DNA of 47,765 bases from CAZOZP01 sp964584325 (GTDB lineage Bacteria; Bacteroidota; Ignavibacteria; Ignavibacteriales; Melioribacteraceae). Position numbers and translations under genes: made by a program. The notes beneath the pieces were generated by a model. It worked only from the letters and a program-made list of their open reading frames with translations. It did not search any database and was not told the origin of the DNA. Shown piece after piece: positions 18,601 through 25,790 of this stretch. Every line of letters begins with the position of its first letter. The stretch's first letter is position 1. The stretch covers positions 1 through 47,765 of the forward strand of contig CAZOZP010000023.1 in the NCBI GenBank assembly GCA_964584325.1, in the 5' to 3' direction.

Positions 18601-19063
18601 GCGGAGCAGAAACAACACCCGCTGCACAGGCAGAAAGTACTACCAGTCCGTCTTTATATTGTTCAAGTACCTCCATATCTATGCGGGGTCTGTAATAAAA
18701 GCCTTCTGTATGACCAATAGATGAAAGTTTGCAAAGGTTCTTATAACCAATATCGTTCTTTGCGAGAAGCACGAGATGATGGTATGGTTTTGATTTCTTT
18801 TTCCCTGACCCATCTGTCGTTACTTCCTTAACAAGGCGAGATCCGTCAACTACTATATAAGCTTCGAATCCGATGATAGGTTTTATTCCTTTTTTCTTTG
18901 CCTTGGAATAAAATTCGGAAACACCGTACATAACCCCGTGGTCAGTAAGGGCAAGTGCATTCATTTCGTTTCTTGCAGCCGCTTCCAGCAAAGACGGAAC
19001 AGTGCATGCCCCATCCTGAAGACTATAATGTGTATGATTATGAAGATGGATAAATTCTCCCAT
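15605..19063 (-). CDS. dnaE: DNA polymerase III subunit alpha
   Basis: The 1152-residue replicative polymerase catalytic subunit (DnaE type). The N-terminal PHP domain begins FIHLHNHTHYSLQDGA and retains DHG near residue 42. The polymerase palm carries the catalytic aspartates in PDIDIDFADD (about residues 410-420). A helix-hairpin-helix region and an OB-fold (VRAVGVVTSMRTKIDKQGKR, about residue 990) follow. Length is normal for the family. I place the start at ATG 19063: AGGAG lies 7 nt upstream, whereas the alternative TTG one codon earlier is spaced too closely. It lies 67 nt after dut with no clear terminator between. Confidence 0.97.
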   Translation of the reverse strand: MGEFIHLHNHTHYSLQDGACTVPSLLEAAARNEMNALALTDHGVMYGVSEFYSKAKKKGIKPIIGFEAYIVVDGSRLVKEVTTDGSGKKKSKPYHHLVLLAKNDIGYKNLCKLSSIGHTEGFYYRPRIDMEVLEQYKDGLVVLSACAAGVVSAPLVNGNYDKAKVNAIRFKEMFGDDFYLEIQDHNLEVDKPILEGMPRLAKELGIKLVATNDIHYIEQEHAVAHNILLLLSDKTGADYRNLRYGTDQVYFKSADEMIRLFSKYPGAVENTLEIAEKISDIKFGGLHFPVFPIPEDSPAKTLDDYFELLAREGLEKRYRNTTMTSEVSDRFDMEIQVIKDMGYSGYFLITQDFINAAKNKGIPVGPGRGSAAGSLVAYALGITNVNPLPYNLLFERFLNPARKSMPDIDIDFADDQRGEVIEYVKNKYGEESVCQIVTFNTLSSRAVLKDVARVLGIPIPTVEAITKHIPSKFGKVFSIEQAINEVPELKWILTTDDENIKSLISYAKILEGMNRNSSKHAAGVVIAPSEVSNYVALAVAGESKDIVTQFNMKELEANAGLLKMDFLGLRTLSIIRDTVEMVKLTRGIDFCIDDIPVDDKETFKLFSKGQTTAVFQFESGPMREYLKKLKAESINDLAAMNALYRPGPMEFINDFIDRKQGRQEIEYIHPVLEPILKETYGVIVYQEQVIQIANKVAGMSLAEADLLRRAMGKKDLKAMAEQRVAFINGAVANNIPEKAAGDIFDAVDKFANYGFNKSHSVAYSIVAYQTAYLKAHFLPEFLAANLTNEFGNKDKVTILLDDCRKLKVPVLPPTVNAPSVKFSVKDGTIIFGMSAIKNVGVQAVESLILARKKLGRDFTSIYDFCLNADNRVLNKRVMEGLVLAGAMDCLPGTREQKYNAIEEALEFGSKMKRPAEESIGLFSDEDVIQITEPTLPESNYWTEKEILAKEREVLGFYLSDHPLRKYELEYNAVNTIELGEPTSAADNSSVRAVGVVTSMRTKIDKQGKRMCFFNLDDITGSCECLMFAKVFDVYGECIQPESVILIKGKLESSGDSYKIHVEEAYPFEEAKHKYIKSAIIVFDEDKHNLNTILEVKKILKENPGKVAVYAAIIKDGKNIGRFFLRDFSISLENSIKDKLLNLLGEDSIRLFG

Positions 19064-19130
19064 CAAACTGCTCCTTTCTTTTTTTACCTTCAGAGTTTTA
19101 ACTCTTTATGCCTTCCACTCTGTTACTATG

Positions 19131-19586
19131 TCACTCTTTCCCCGTATGTCCGAATCCACCCCCGCCTCTTTGTGTCTGCGACAACTCATCGACTACCGTT
19201 ATATGAGCCTTAATTACTTCTGCAGGCACAAGCTGAGCAATTCTTTCCCCTCTTTTTATTACAAAATCTTCCTTTCCGAAATTGAACATTATTACTTTTA
19301 TCTCTCCCCGGTAATCGGCATCTATAGTTCCCGGAGAATTAAGCAGTCCGATTGAATGTTTAATTGCCAATCCGCTTCTCGGTCTTACCTGAAGTTCGTA
19401 TCCGGCGGGTATTTCTGCCATTAGATTTGTAGAAACCAAATCAACACTGCCGGCTTTCAGAACAAACTCATTTTCCACAGCGGCACGGATATCCATCCCG
19501 GCACTTCCTTCAGTTGCATACACAGGCAATTGAATGTCTGAATACTCTTCGGATATTCTTTTAAATTTTATTTCGATAGTTTTCAT
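19131..19586 (-). CDS. dut: Deoxyuridine 5'-triphosphate nucleotidohydrolase (dUTPase)
   Basis: A 151-residue trimeric dUTPase that hydrolyses dUTP to dUMP, keeping uracil out of DNA and supplying dTMP synthesis. All five family motifs are visible: GSAGMDIRA, the RPRSGLA serine motif, GTIDADYRGEI with the catalytic Asp, RIAQLVP, and the C-terminal Gly-rich RGGGGFGHTG arm that closes over the substrate. Start ATG 19586 has GAGGAG just upstream and overlaps the flippase stop by 4 nt (ATGA), so the two are translationally coupled. Its placement just before dnaE is functionally sensible. Confidence 0.97.
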   Translation of the reverse strand: MKTIEIKFKRISEEYSDIQLPVYATEGSAGMDIRAAVENEFVLKAGSVDLVSTNLMAEIPAGYELQVRPRSGLAIKHSIGLLNSPGTIDADYRGEIKVIMFNFGKEDFVIKRGERIAQLVPAEVIKAHITVVDELSQTQRGGGGFGHTGKE

Positions 19587-21061
19587 TTTCTCCTCAAAAT
19601 TAGTTTAGCGGCAATAGATTTCAATCCGGTTATTTCATCCGGACTTATAATCTTCATTAAGGGCATCATTGCAATAAATACTGCAAACATAACGAATTTC
19701 AATCCAAGTGTTAATCCGCCTGTATAGTGCAAATAATAATAGACTCCGGCGGTTGCGGTAATCAGTAAAAAGAGTCTGATAATTTTTGAATATTCATATT
19801 TAACCGGATAATATTTATTCGATACTATATAAATTCCTGCCGACATAACAATATAGCTAATGAGAGTGGCTATCGCGGCACCCATCAATCCGGCTAAGGG
19901 AATCAGAAGTAAATTCGCAATTACGTTCGATGCCGCTCCTGCTCCTGTTATAGCAGGCATAAAGGCTGTTTTTTCTTCAATATATATTCCTGCGGTAAAA
20001 TTTATGTACATCCCGTAGATTAAATAAGAAAGAAGTATTACCGGAACTATGAACAATCCTTCCTGGTAATTCTTACCTAAAAGAAGTGCCGTTCCCTCAG
20101 ATATTTCAAATACGGCAACATCGCTCAGAAAAAGTGAAAGTATTACCCAGACAAGTGACCCGGCAATAAGAAACAAGGTAAGTACTTTTGAAAATATATT
20201 TTTTGCTTCAGCGTCTTTTGCATTATTAAGGAAAAACGGCTGCCAAGCAAATTGAAACATTGAAACTATAAGCATCATAAATATACCGAGCTTATAGTTG
20301 GCCTGATAAACACCAAGTACTTCAAAGCCCGACAAATAATTGACAATTGGTCTGTCAACCACCTGCACAAGAGTTGCGGCAAGGCTGGAAGGTATATAAG
20401 GCAATGCGAACTTCAGATATTTTTTTAACAGACTAATATCAATTTCCCATTTCAGATGCTTTCTTATGTCGGGAATCAACATAAGGAATGTAACAGCGGA
20501 AGCTGCCAAATTGCTGATAAGTATTGCTTCAATACCGTAATTGAAACCGGTAATCAGTATTACATTCAAGGCTATATTAATAAGAATGTTTATGATTTTA
20601 AATGATGCAAACTTACCTGCTTTTCGTTCAAGCCTTAATCCGGCAAAAGGTATAAGGGAAAGCGTATCAAAGAACAGAATAGCTCCGGCGAAATAAACAA
20701 GACTTATATGGCCTTCCCCTATTTCCATCAAAGATGTGAGAGTTCCGCCACCTGCAATAAATATTACGGAAAAAATTGCTGACGTGATAAGCACGGGGAG
20801 ATAAGAACTGGAAAAGACGGATTTCTTTTCATCTGTACCGGAAACGGATGCATATTTCATATAAGCGGCATCCATACCATATATATACAGGATATTGAAA
20901 AAAGCTATATATGCATAGACGTTGCTGTATATACCGAAATCTGCTTTAGGCAGTACATTCGTATAAAAAGGTACGAGCATAAAATTGAGGAATCTTCCTA
21001 CAATTGTGCTTATGCCGTATATCGCAGTGTCTTTGGTCAGTTCTTTTATTTTGTTTTTCAT
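19583..21061 (-). CDS. Polysaccharide biosynthesis flippase (Wzx/MATE-like)
   Basis: A 492-residue integral membrane protein with about 12-14 hydrophobic helices. It belongs to the oligosaccharide-lipid flippase superfamily (Wzx/RfbX/MurJ-related). The N-terminus DTAIYGISTIVGRFLNFMLVPFYTNVLPKADFG, here read in pieces, is typical: a helix that starts with a Gly-x2-Thr pattern and a YTN..P element. It should move undecaprenyl-linked sugars across the inner membrane. It is coupled to dut by a 4-nt overlap and preceded by the thioesterase gene (21-nt gap). The carried glycan is unknown; glycan genes occur elsewhere in this window. Confidence 0.85.
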   Translation of the reverse strand: MKNKIKELTKDTAIYGISTIVGRFLNFMLVPFYTNVLPKADFGIYSNVYAYIAFFNILYIYGMDAAYMKYASVSGTDEKKSVFSSSYLPVLITSAIFSVIFIAGGGTLTSLMEIGEGHISLVYFAGAILFFDTLSLIPFAGLRLERKAGKFASFKIINILINIALNVILITGFNYGIEAILISNLAASAVTFLMLIPDIRKHLKWEIDISLLKKYLKFALPYIPSSLAATLVQVVDRPIVNYLSGFEVLGVYQANYKLGIFMMLIVSMFQFAWQPFFLNNAKDAEAKNIFSKVLTLFLIAGSLVWVILSLFLSDVAVFEISEGTALLLGKNYQEGLFIVPVILLSYLIYGMYINFTAGIYIEEKTAFMPAITGAGAASNVIANLLLIPLAGLMGAAIATLISYIVMSAGIYIVSNKYYPVKYEYSKIIRLFLLITATAGVYYYLHYTGGLTLGLKFVMFAVFIAMMPLMKIISPDEITGLKSIAAKLILRRK

Positions 21062-21082
21062 AAGGAAAAACTTCTATGAGCC

Positions 21083-21487
21083 TTATTTATTGGAAAAGTG
21101 ATCCACAAAAAATTTAGGAGGCCTTACGGCTTTTTTTGTTTCCGTGCTGATAAATACGTGTTCCGTAAATCCCTCAACAAGAACCTCGGGGGAGTCATTT
21201 CTGAATATTCTGTAATTGATTCTTAATCGGGGAGAAACTATTTTCTCGATGGTGGCTTCAATACTCAAAAGATCGTCATAATAGGCCGGACGGATATATT
21301 TCAGACCTGCCTCGGTTAGAGGAAGCTGATATCCTGATTCCTCAATAGTTGAATAAGGGAGTCCCAGGCTTCTTAATAATTCTGCTCTGCCTACTTCAAA
21401 ATATTCGAGATATTTGCCGTTGTAAACAAACTGCATTTTGTCTGTTTCGGCATACCGCACTCTGAGAGTTGTGATGTTCTTTACCAT
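21083..21487 (-). CDS. YbgC/FadM-family acyl-CoA thioesterase
   Basis: A 134-residue hotdog-fold thioesterase. The motif RYAETDKMQFVYNGKYLEYFE near residues 10-30 is the 4HBT/YbgC signature; its Asp (Asp16 region) is the catalytic carboxylate. Family members hydrolyse short-chain or hydroxybenzoyl-type acyl-CoA thioesters, and YbgC is associated with the Tol-Pal system in proteobacteria. No tol genes are near here. It is the first gene of the thioesterase-flippase-dut-dnaE run, and the region upstream is the tandem repeat array. The specific substrate cannot be read from sequence. Confidence 0.85.
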   Translation of the reverse strand: MVKNITTLRVRYAETDKMQFVYNGKYLEYFEVGRAELLRSLGLPYSTIEESGYQLPLTEAGLKYIRPAYYDDLLSIEATIEKIVSPRLRINYRIFRNDSPEVLVEGFTEHVFISTETKKAVRPPKFFVDHFSNK

Positions 21488-21644
21488 AATCCGCTATTTT
21501 TATCCGGGAAAATACCAAATTCCGCTATCTTATAAAAACTCAAATTTGTAGCAGAAAACGGAAAAAATCAGATTAATCGGTTTCCCCTTGTATTATTAAC
21601 GCTTTACACCGGAAATATTTTTTTCGACTTGGTTTGCGTATCAT

Positions 21645-22200
21645 TTTACATTGTCTTCGAACGAGTTGACGCGGTCATTTCACTCCTTTACATTGTCTTC
21701 GAACGAGTTGACGCGGTCATTTCACTCCTTTACATTGTCTCCGAACGAGTTGACGCGGTCATTTCACTCCTTTACATTGTCTTCGAACGAGTTGACGCGG
21801 TCATTTCACTGCTTTACATTGTCTCCGAACGAGTTGACNNNNNNNNNNNNNNNNNNNNNNNNNNNNNNNNNNNNNNNNNNNNNNNNNNNNNNNNNNNNNN
21901 NNNNNNNNNNNNNNNNNNNNNNNNNNNNNNNNNNNNNNCTTTACATTGTCTCCGAACGAGTTGACGCGGTCATTTCACTCCTTTACATTGTCTCCGAACG
22001 AGTTGACGCGGTCATTTCACTGCTTTACATTGTCTCCGAACGAGTTGACGCGGTCATTTCACTCCTTTACATTGTCTCCGAACGAGTTGACGCGGTCATT
22101 TCACTGCTTTACATTGTCTCCGAACGAGTTGACGCGGTCATTTCACTCCTTTACATTGTCTCCGAACGAGTTGACGTGTTCATTTCACTGCTTTACATTG
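21645..22200 (-). repeat. 42-bp tandem repeat array, each unit with a 10-codon micro-ORF
   Basis: Ten complete 42-bp units plus partial ones are visible: four and a half before the N gap, six and a partial after it. Units differ only at a few sites (TCTTCG/TCTCCG and CACTCC/CACTGC). After the gap the last difference alternates strictly, giving an 84-bp higher-order period. On the minus strand each unit reads AAAGGAG or AAAGCAG, TGAA, ATG, nine more codons, TAA. The encoded peptide is MTASTRSETM or MTASTRSKTM; the outermost unit gives MNTSTRSETM. Six of ten units keep AAAGGAG. Each unit also holds the dyad TGAC-GCG-GTCA. Whether it is translated is unknown. Confidence 0.9.
21839..21938. other. 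Assembly gap (100 N) inside the repeat array
   Basis: Exactly 100 N bases interrupt the array in the middle of a repeat unit. This is the usual placeholder for a gap of unknown length. The true copy number of the repeat is therefore unknown and the array may be much longer. Confidence 0.98.
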
Positions 22201-22270
22201 CCGCTGAATAGAATTCACTTATCTCTGAATCAAAAAGAGATGACTCTGAAATGCAGGGAAGCAGTTTTAA

Positions 22271-23524
22271 TCAGGCACTCTTCCTTATCTTTCTTTTTTC
22301 TTCCGAGGAGATTGTTACTGTTGTCAGATTATCCCTTTGAAGAAGCATGATTGCCGCCTCTTTAATGTCATCCGAAGTTACGGCTTCAATCTCGGAAATT
22401 GCTTCCCCGATAGATTTAACCCTATCGTAGTATAATTCGGATTGTGCAATACGCATCATCCGGTTGGAAGTGCTCTCTAAGCCCATCAGAATACTGCCTT
22501 TAATATATTCTTTTGCCCGGTTGAGTTCTTTTTCAGAGACTTTTACATTCATCAGTTTCTCAAATTCCTTATCAACAAGCGATAATGCTTTTGCGGCCGA
22601 TTTATCGTTAGTGGAAAAATACACGCCGAATGTGGATATATCATAGAATGAATTAAGAAAGCTGTTTATCTGATATGTTATTCCGTTTTGTTCTCTTATT
22701 CTTTGAAAAAGCCGGCTGCTTGAACCTTCGCCTAAAATATGAGAAAGAACATTAACTTTTGTCCGCTCCGGATTACTGAATCCGTGTGTTGTTCTGCCTA
22801 TTATAATATGTGTCTGCTGAATTTCTTTTTTGATATTCATATCCGAGGCTTTTGAAAATACCATCGGTTTGCGAATAAAGGCATTTCCGGCGGATTTATA
22901 CTCAAGATATTTTTCGGCCAGTTCAACGATTTTCTCATGTTCAATGTTGCCGGAAGCAACTATCATAAGCCTTTGGCAGGTGTAGTTCTCTTCCATATAA
23001 TTAATAAAATCTTCGCGACCGAATCCGGTAATATTGCTTTGAGTTCCTATAATCGGCCTGCCAAGAGGTGTACCGGCATATACATTATTTTCAAAAAGAT
23101 CAAAAATGTATTCATCAGGCGAGTCTTCTATATCCAGCAATTCATCAACAATTACCGCCGCTTCTTTTTTTATTTCCTTTTCCTTAAAAATTGAATGCTG
23201 AACCATATCTGCCAGCACCTTGAATGTTTTTACCAGATGACGCGAAAGACCTCTTCCATAATAGCAGGTATGTTCTTTTGAAGTAAACGCGTTAAGATAG
23301 CCGCCAAGCGATTCTATTTCTTCGGCAATGCTTTTAGGAGAACGTTTATCAGTTCCCTTAAACAGCATATGTTCAATGAAATGAGAAATTCCGTTGTTCT
23401 CTTCAATTTCATCAACTGATCCGTTATTGAACCAGAATCCTAAAGAAAAAGACTGAACATAACTTATATGCTCCGTAACTATTTTAATTCCGTTAGGAAG
23501 AATTGTTTTTCGGTAATCAGACAA
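22271..23524 (-). CDS. M16-family zinc protease (insulinase/pitrilysin type)
   Basis: A ~417-residue processing-peptidase-like protease. The inverted zinc motif HFIEH sits about 55 residues in, and the third ligand is supplied by the Glu in the VDELLDIEDSP segment. The C-terminal half is the non-catalytic M16 domain with the GSSSRLFQRIREQNGITY signature. The longest frame begins at ATG 23545, but that codon is only two bases from a promoter -7 box. TTG at 23524 has AGGA six bases upstream and gives MSDYRKTILPNG, a typical family start, so I prefer it. A leaderless ATG start is the alternative. The gene is divergent from adk. Confidence 0.88.
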   Translation of the reverse strand: MSDYRKTILPNGIKIVTEHISYVQSFSLGFWFNNGSVDEIEENNGISHFIEHMLFKGTDKRSPKSIAEEIESLGGYLNAFTSKEHTCYYGRGLSRHLVKTFKVLADMVQHSIFKEKEIKKEAAVIVDELLDIEDSPDEYIFDLFENNVYAGTPLGRPIIGTQSNITGFGREDFINYMEENYTCQRLMIVASGNIEHEKIVELAEKYLEYKSAGNAFIRKPMVFSKASDMNIKKEIQQTHIIIGRTTHGFSNPERTKVNVLSHILGEGSSSRLFQRIREQNGITYQINSFLNSFYDISTFGVYFSTNDKSAAKALSLVDKEFEKLMNVKVSEKELNRAKEYIKGSILMGLESTSNRMMRIAQSELYYDRVKSIGEAISEIEAVTSDDIKEAAIMLLQRDNLTTVTISSEEKRKIRKSA

Positions 23525-23547
23525 GCATAATCCTATTTTTTTCATCC

Positions 23548-23578
23548 CAAATATAAATAAGGCAGGTGTCTAATCAAA
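23548..23578 (-). promoter_or_regulatory. Bacteroidota-type promoter for the M16 protease gene
   Basis: On the minus strand TTTG (23578-23575) is separated by 19 bases from TATATTTG (23555-23548). This is a full match to the Bacteroidota sigma-factor consensus TTTG / TAnnTTTG at preferred spacing. Transcription should start a few bases downstream, at or just inside the annotated ATG 23545. That favours the TTG start at 23524 or leaderless translation. Confidence 0.65.
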
Positions 23579-23679
23579 AGAATATGTTTTCTTATGCTAA
23601 AACCTGTTACACTAGCTTGTTCTGATCGAATAATTTGATGCTTATGCACTTTTCCTGTATGATTAGATAGAATACATTG

Positions 23680-23712
23680 TTTGCCGGCATTATTTTATTT
23701 TACTTAAATTTA
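23680..23712 (+). promoter_or_regulatory. Possible promoter for adk
   Basis: TTTG (23680-23683), 21 bases, then TAAATTTA (23705-23712), seven of eight positions of TAnnTTTG when the free positions count as matches. The predicted start would give a leader of about 34 nt before the adk ATG. AT-rich sequence makes chance matches likely. Confidence 0.35.
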
Positions 23713-23752
23713 ATTTTTTTTAATTTTCACCTAAATAATTTCGGACTTTACC

Positions 23753-24397
23753 ATGAATTTAATAATCTTCGGCGCTCCGGGCTCAGGGAAAGGAACACAG
23801 GCTAAATTTGTTTCTTCGGCTTTGAAAATAGCACACATTTCTACCGGAGATATACTTAGGGATGAAGTAAAGAAGGCTACCGAATTAGGACTGAGGATTA
23901 AAGAGGTTATTGACCGAGGAGAATTTGTTCCTGATTCAATGATTGCCGAAATTGTTGAAACTGCAGTTCAATCGTCATACGCATCGAAAGGTTATATATT
24001 AGACGGATTCCCGAGAACTATTGAGCAGGCTGTAATTCTTGATGATATGCTCGGGCGTTTGGGAATGGATAAGCCATTAGTTATCTCTTTGGTTGTTCCT
24101 GATGATATAATTGTTGAACGGCTTTCAAAAAGAAGAGTCTGCGGATCCTGCGGTTCGAACGTTGCACTACCCGGCGAAAGCCACGACGAAGCTTGTCCTA
24201 TATGCGGTACCATCGGGAATTTCACCAAAAGAAAAGACGATGATGAAGCAGTAGTAAGAAAAAGACTTGAAGTATTTCATTCACTTACCAGTCCGGTCCT
24301 CGATTTTTATGAAAAGCGCGGTCAGGTTATAATAATTGACGGTACAGGAGATGTTGAAAAAATAACCCGGGATATTTTGGCCGGATTATCCGCCTGA
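23753..24397 (+). CDS. adk: Adenylate kinase (zinc-lid type)
   Basis: A 214-residue cytoplasmic kinase that interconverts ATP + AMP and 2 ADP. The P-loop GAPGSGKGTQ is at residues 7-16, the AMP-binding region DGFPRT at 84-89, and the long LID at about 125-163. The LID carries a four-cysteine zinc site, Cys130, Cys133, Cys148 and Cys151, as in Gram-positive-type enzymes; E. coli Adk lacks these Cys. It is one of only two plus-strand genes. Its 3' end overlaps the oppositely oriented ftsE by 12 nt. A weak ribosome-binding site (CGGA) precedes the ATG. Confidence 0.97.
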   Translation: MNLIIFGAPGSGKGTQAKFVSSALKIAHISTGDILRDEVKKATELGLRIKEVIDRGEFVPDSMIAEIVETAVQSSYASKGYILDGFPRTIEQAVILDDMLGRLGMDKPLVISLVVPDDIIVERLSKRRVCGSCGSNVALPGESHDEACPICGTIGNFTKRKDDDEAVVRKRLEVFHSLTSPVLDFYEKRGQVIIIDGTGDVEKITRDILAGLSA

Positions 24398-25072
24398 TTC
24401 TTCCGTCTTTTTCTTCAGAATAACGTTTACTGCTTTATAGTTGGAGAGTTTTATTATACGTGTATCCAGTTTCCTCACCAGATCATAATTATGTGTTGCA
24501 AGCAAAACACTCGTTCCTCTGATGTTTATTCTTTTCAGAATACTGAATATCTCTTCTGATGTTTCCGGATCAAGATTTCCCGTTGGTTCATCCGCAAGAA
24601 TCATCATTGGTTCGTTTATTATTGCCCTGGCAATTGCCACTCTTTGTTTTTCGCCGCCGGAAAGATTTCCGGGCATTGATTTAGATTTATGAGACAGACC
24701 CACATCGGCAAGAGCGCTGATTACTTTCTTTTTAATTTTGCTTCTTTCTGTTCCGGTAACCTGAAGAACGAAGGCCAGGTTATCAAAAACATTTCTGTCT
24801 TCGAGAAGTTTGAAATCCTGGAAAACAATACCGAGTTTTCTTCTTAATTTAGGAATATCCGCTGCTGTGATTGTATCGGAATTGTAATCGTCTATTCTTA
24901 TAGAACCGCTTTTAGGCATAAGATTCATATAGATAAGCTGCATCAGAGTACTTTTACCCGTACCGGATTTCCCTATAAGGAATACAAATTCCCCGGCTTT
25001 AATAGTAAGGTTTAAGTCTTCAAATACAGGCTGAAGTCCGTAATTAAAATCAACATTGTTTATCTCAAGCAT
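24386..25072 (-). CDS. ftsE: FtsE-like cell-division ABC transporter ATPase
   Basis: A 228-residue ABC ATPase. Walker A GKSGTGKST is near residue 35, the signature LSGGEKQRVAIARA near 135, and Walker B MMILADEPTGNLDP near 157. The short length and the RKLGIVFQDFKLLEDRNVFDN block are typical of FtsE, which with membrane partner FtsX activates murein hydrolases at the septum. No ftsX is in the window. Two adjacent ATGs (25075 and 25072) are possible; 25072 gives a better spacing to AGGA. It overlaps the methyltransferase gene by 8 nt and the adk 3' end by 12 nt. A LolD-like role is less likely. Confidence 0.82.
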   Translation of the reverse strand: MLEINNVDFNYGLQPVFEDLNLTIKAGEFVFLIGKSGTGKSTLMQLIYMNLMPKSGSIRIDDYNSDTITAADIPKLRRKLGIVFQDFKLLEDRNVFDNLAFVLQVTGTERSKIKKKVISALADVGLSHKSKSMPGNLSGGEKQRVAIARAIINEPMMILADEPTGNLDPETSEEIFSILKRINIRGTSVLLATHNYDLVRKLDTRIIKLSNYKAVNVILKKKTEESGG

Positions 25073-25790
25073 CATTCTTCCTTTTTAATATGAACTGAAC
25101 CCTGAAAGATTTCTCGCCGGCATCGCGCACGGTAAAAGCGTCATAGCAGTTTTCTACATAGAAACCGGATTTTTCAATCATCTCAAAATATTCGTAAAGA
25201 TGATAAATTTTTTGTTTATGAATTTCATTAACTATCGTACCATTTTCAAGTTTAAACTTGAATTTGTTATAATGGATTCTCTTTTCTTCATCAAAAAAAC
25301 TTATCTGAGAGTATTCAACTCCTTTGTATGTCTCTGTTCTGTTAAGAAGTGAAAGGCATTTGCGGCTCATTCTTTCCAGTGCTACATCAAATGTAAGATA
25401 CCCGTCGGGTTTTATTACATAAGCCGCACTGTTAAGAAATGCTTTGAATTTCTTCTTTGTTGTTAAATAGTTAACACTGTCGAAAGCGGAAAAGGCAAAG
25501 TCAAAAACAGGTTTGAACGGAAGCTGTGTCATATCAGCGCAAACAGCCGGCAGTCCGGAAGATTTTTTCAGCATCTGTATTGAAAGATCCGAAATTACAA
25601 GGTTTGGGATCTTATCCGAAAGATATTTAGAAAGTCTGCCGGTACCTGAAGCAATTTCCAGAGTAACGGGAGTTTCTTCAAACAGTTCTGCCATTAAATC
25701 TTTTATATATTCGCTCCAGCTTTCATAGTCCACATCTCTCATCAGATATGAATAAACATCCGCCAGGCATTCATAATTCTTATTCTGCAT
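25065..25790 (-). CDS. Class I SAM-dependent methyltransferase
   Basis: A 241-residue methyltransferase. Motif I LEIASGTGRLSKYL lies at about residues 43-56, the acidic post-motif ISDLS follows, and motif IV-like FAFSAFDSVNYL lies near 105. The substrate cannot be read from sequence; small-molecule methyltransferases of this layout (YcgJ/UbiE-related) act on many acceptors. The gene is sandwiched between pdxA (11-nt overlap) and ftsE (8-nt overlap), so it is translated within the same operon. Confidence 0.85.
   Translation of the reverse strand: MQNKNYECLADVYSYLMRDVDYESWSEYIKDLMAELFEETPVTLEIASGTGRLSKYLSDKIPNLVISDLSIQMLKKSSGLPAVCADMTQLPFKPVFDFAFSAFDSVNYLTTKKKFKAFLNSAAYVIKPDGYLTFDVALERMSRKCLSLLNRTETYKGVEYSQISFFDEEKRIHYNKFKFKLENGTIVNEIHKQKIYHLYEYFEMIEKSGFYVENCYDAFTVRDAGEKSFRVQFILKRKNDA

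Larger units (their letters stand above)
21488..22270. other. Intergenic region holding a tandem repeat array
   Basis: No conventional gene is visible between the M16 protease stop and the thioesterase start. The 5' part of the thioesterase leader (21488-21644) is AT-rich with no clear promoter match. The remainder is the 42-bp repeat array and an assembly gap. All flanking genes read leftward, so the array would be transcribed on the minus strand if the protease mRNA reads through. Confidence 0.8.

Noticed and set aside
19092..19105. Palindrome AGAGTT-TT-AACTCT between dut and dnaE
   Set aside because: The two-base loop cannot close as an RNA hairpin and no T run follows; too short to call a terminator or operator.
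21645..22200. CRISPR array interpretation of the 42-bp repeats
   Set aside because: Units are contiguous with no unique spacers.
21651..22350. Long plus-strand frames through the tandem array encoding 14-residue repeats (SPNELTRSFHSFTL and SERVDAVISLLYIV)
   Set aside because: The unit is a multiple of three so frames stay open by construction. They begin only at TTG codons without ribosome sites, and two different frames are open at once. The array is also opposite to the flanking genes.
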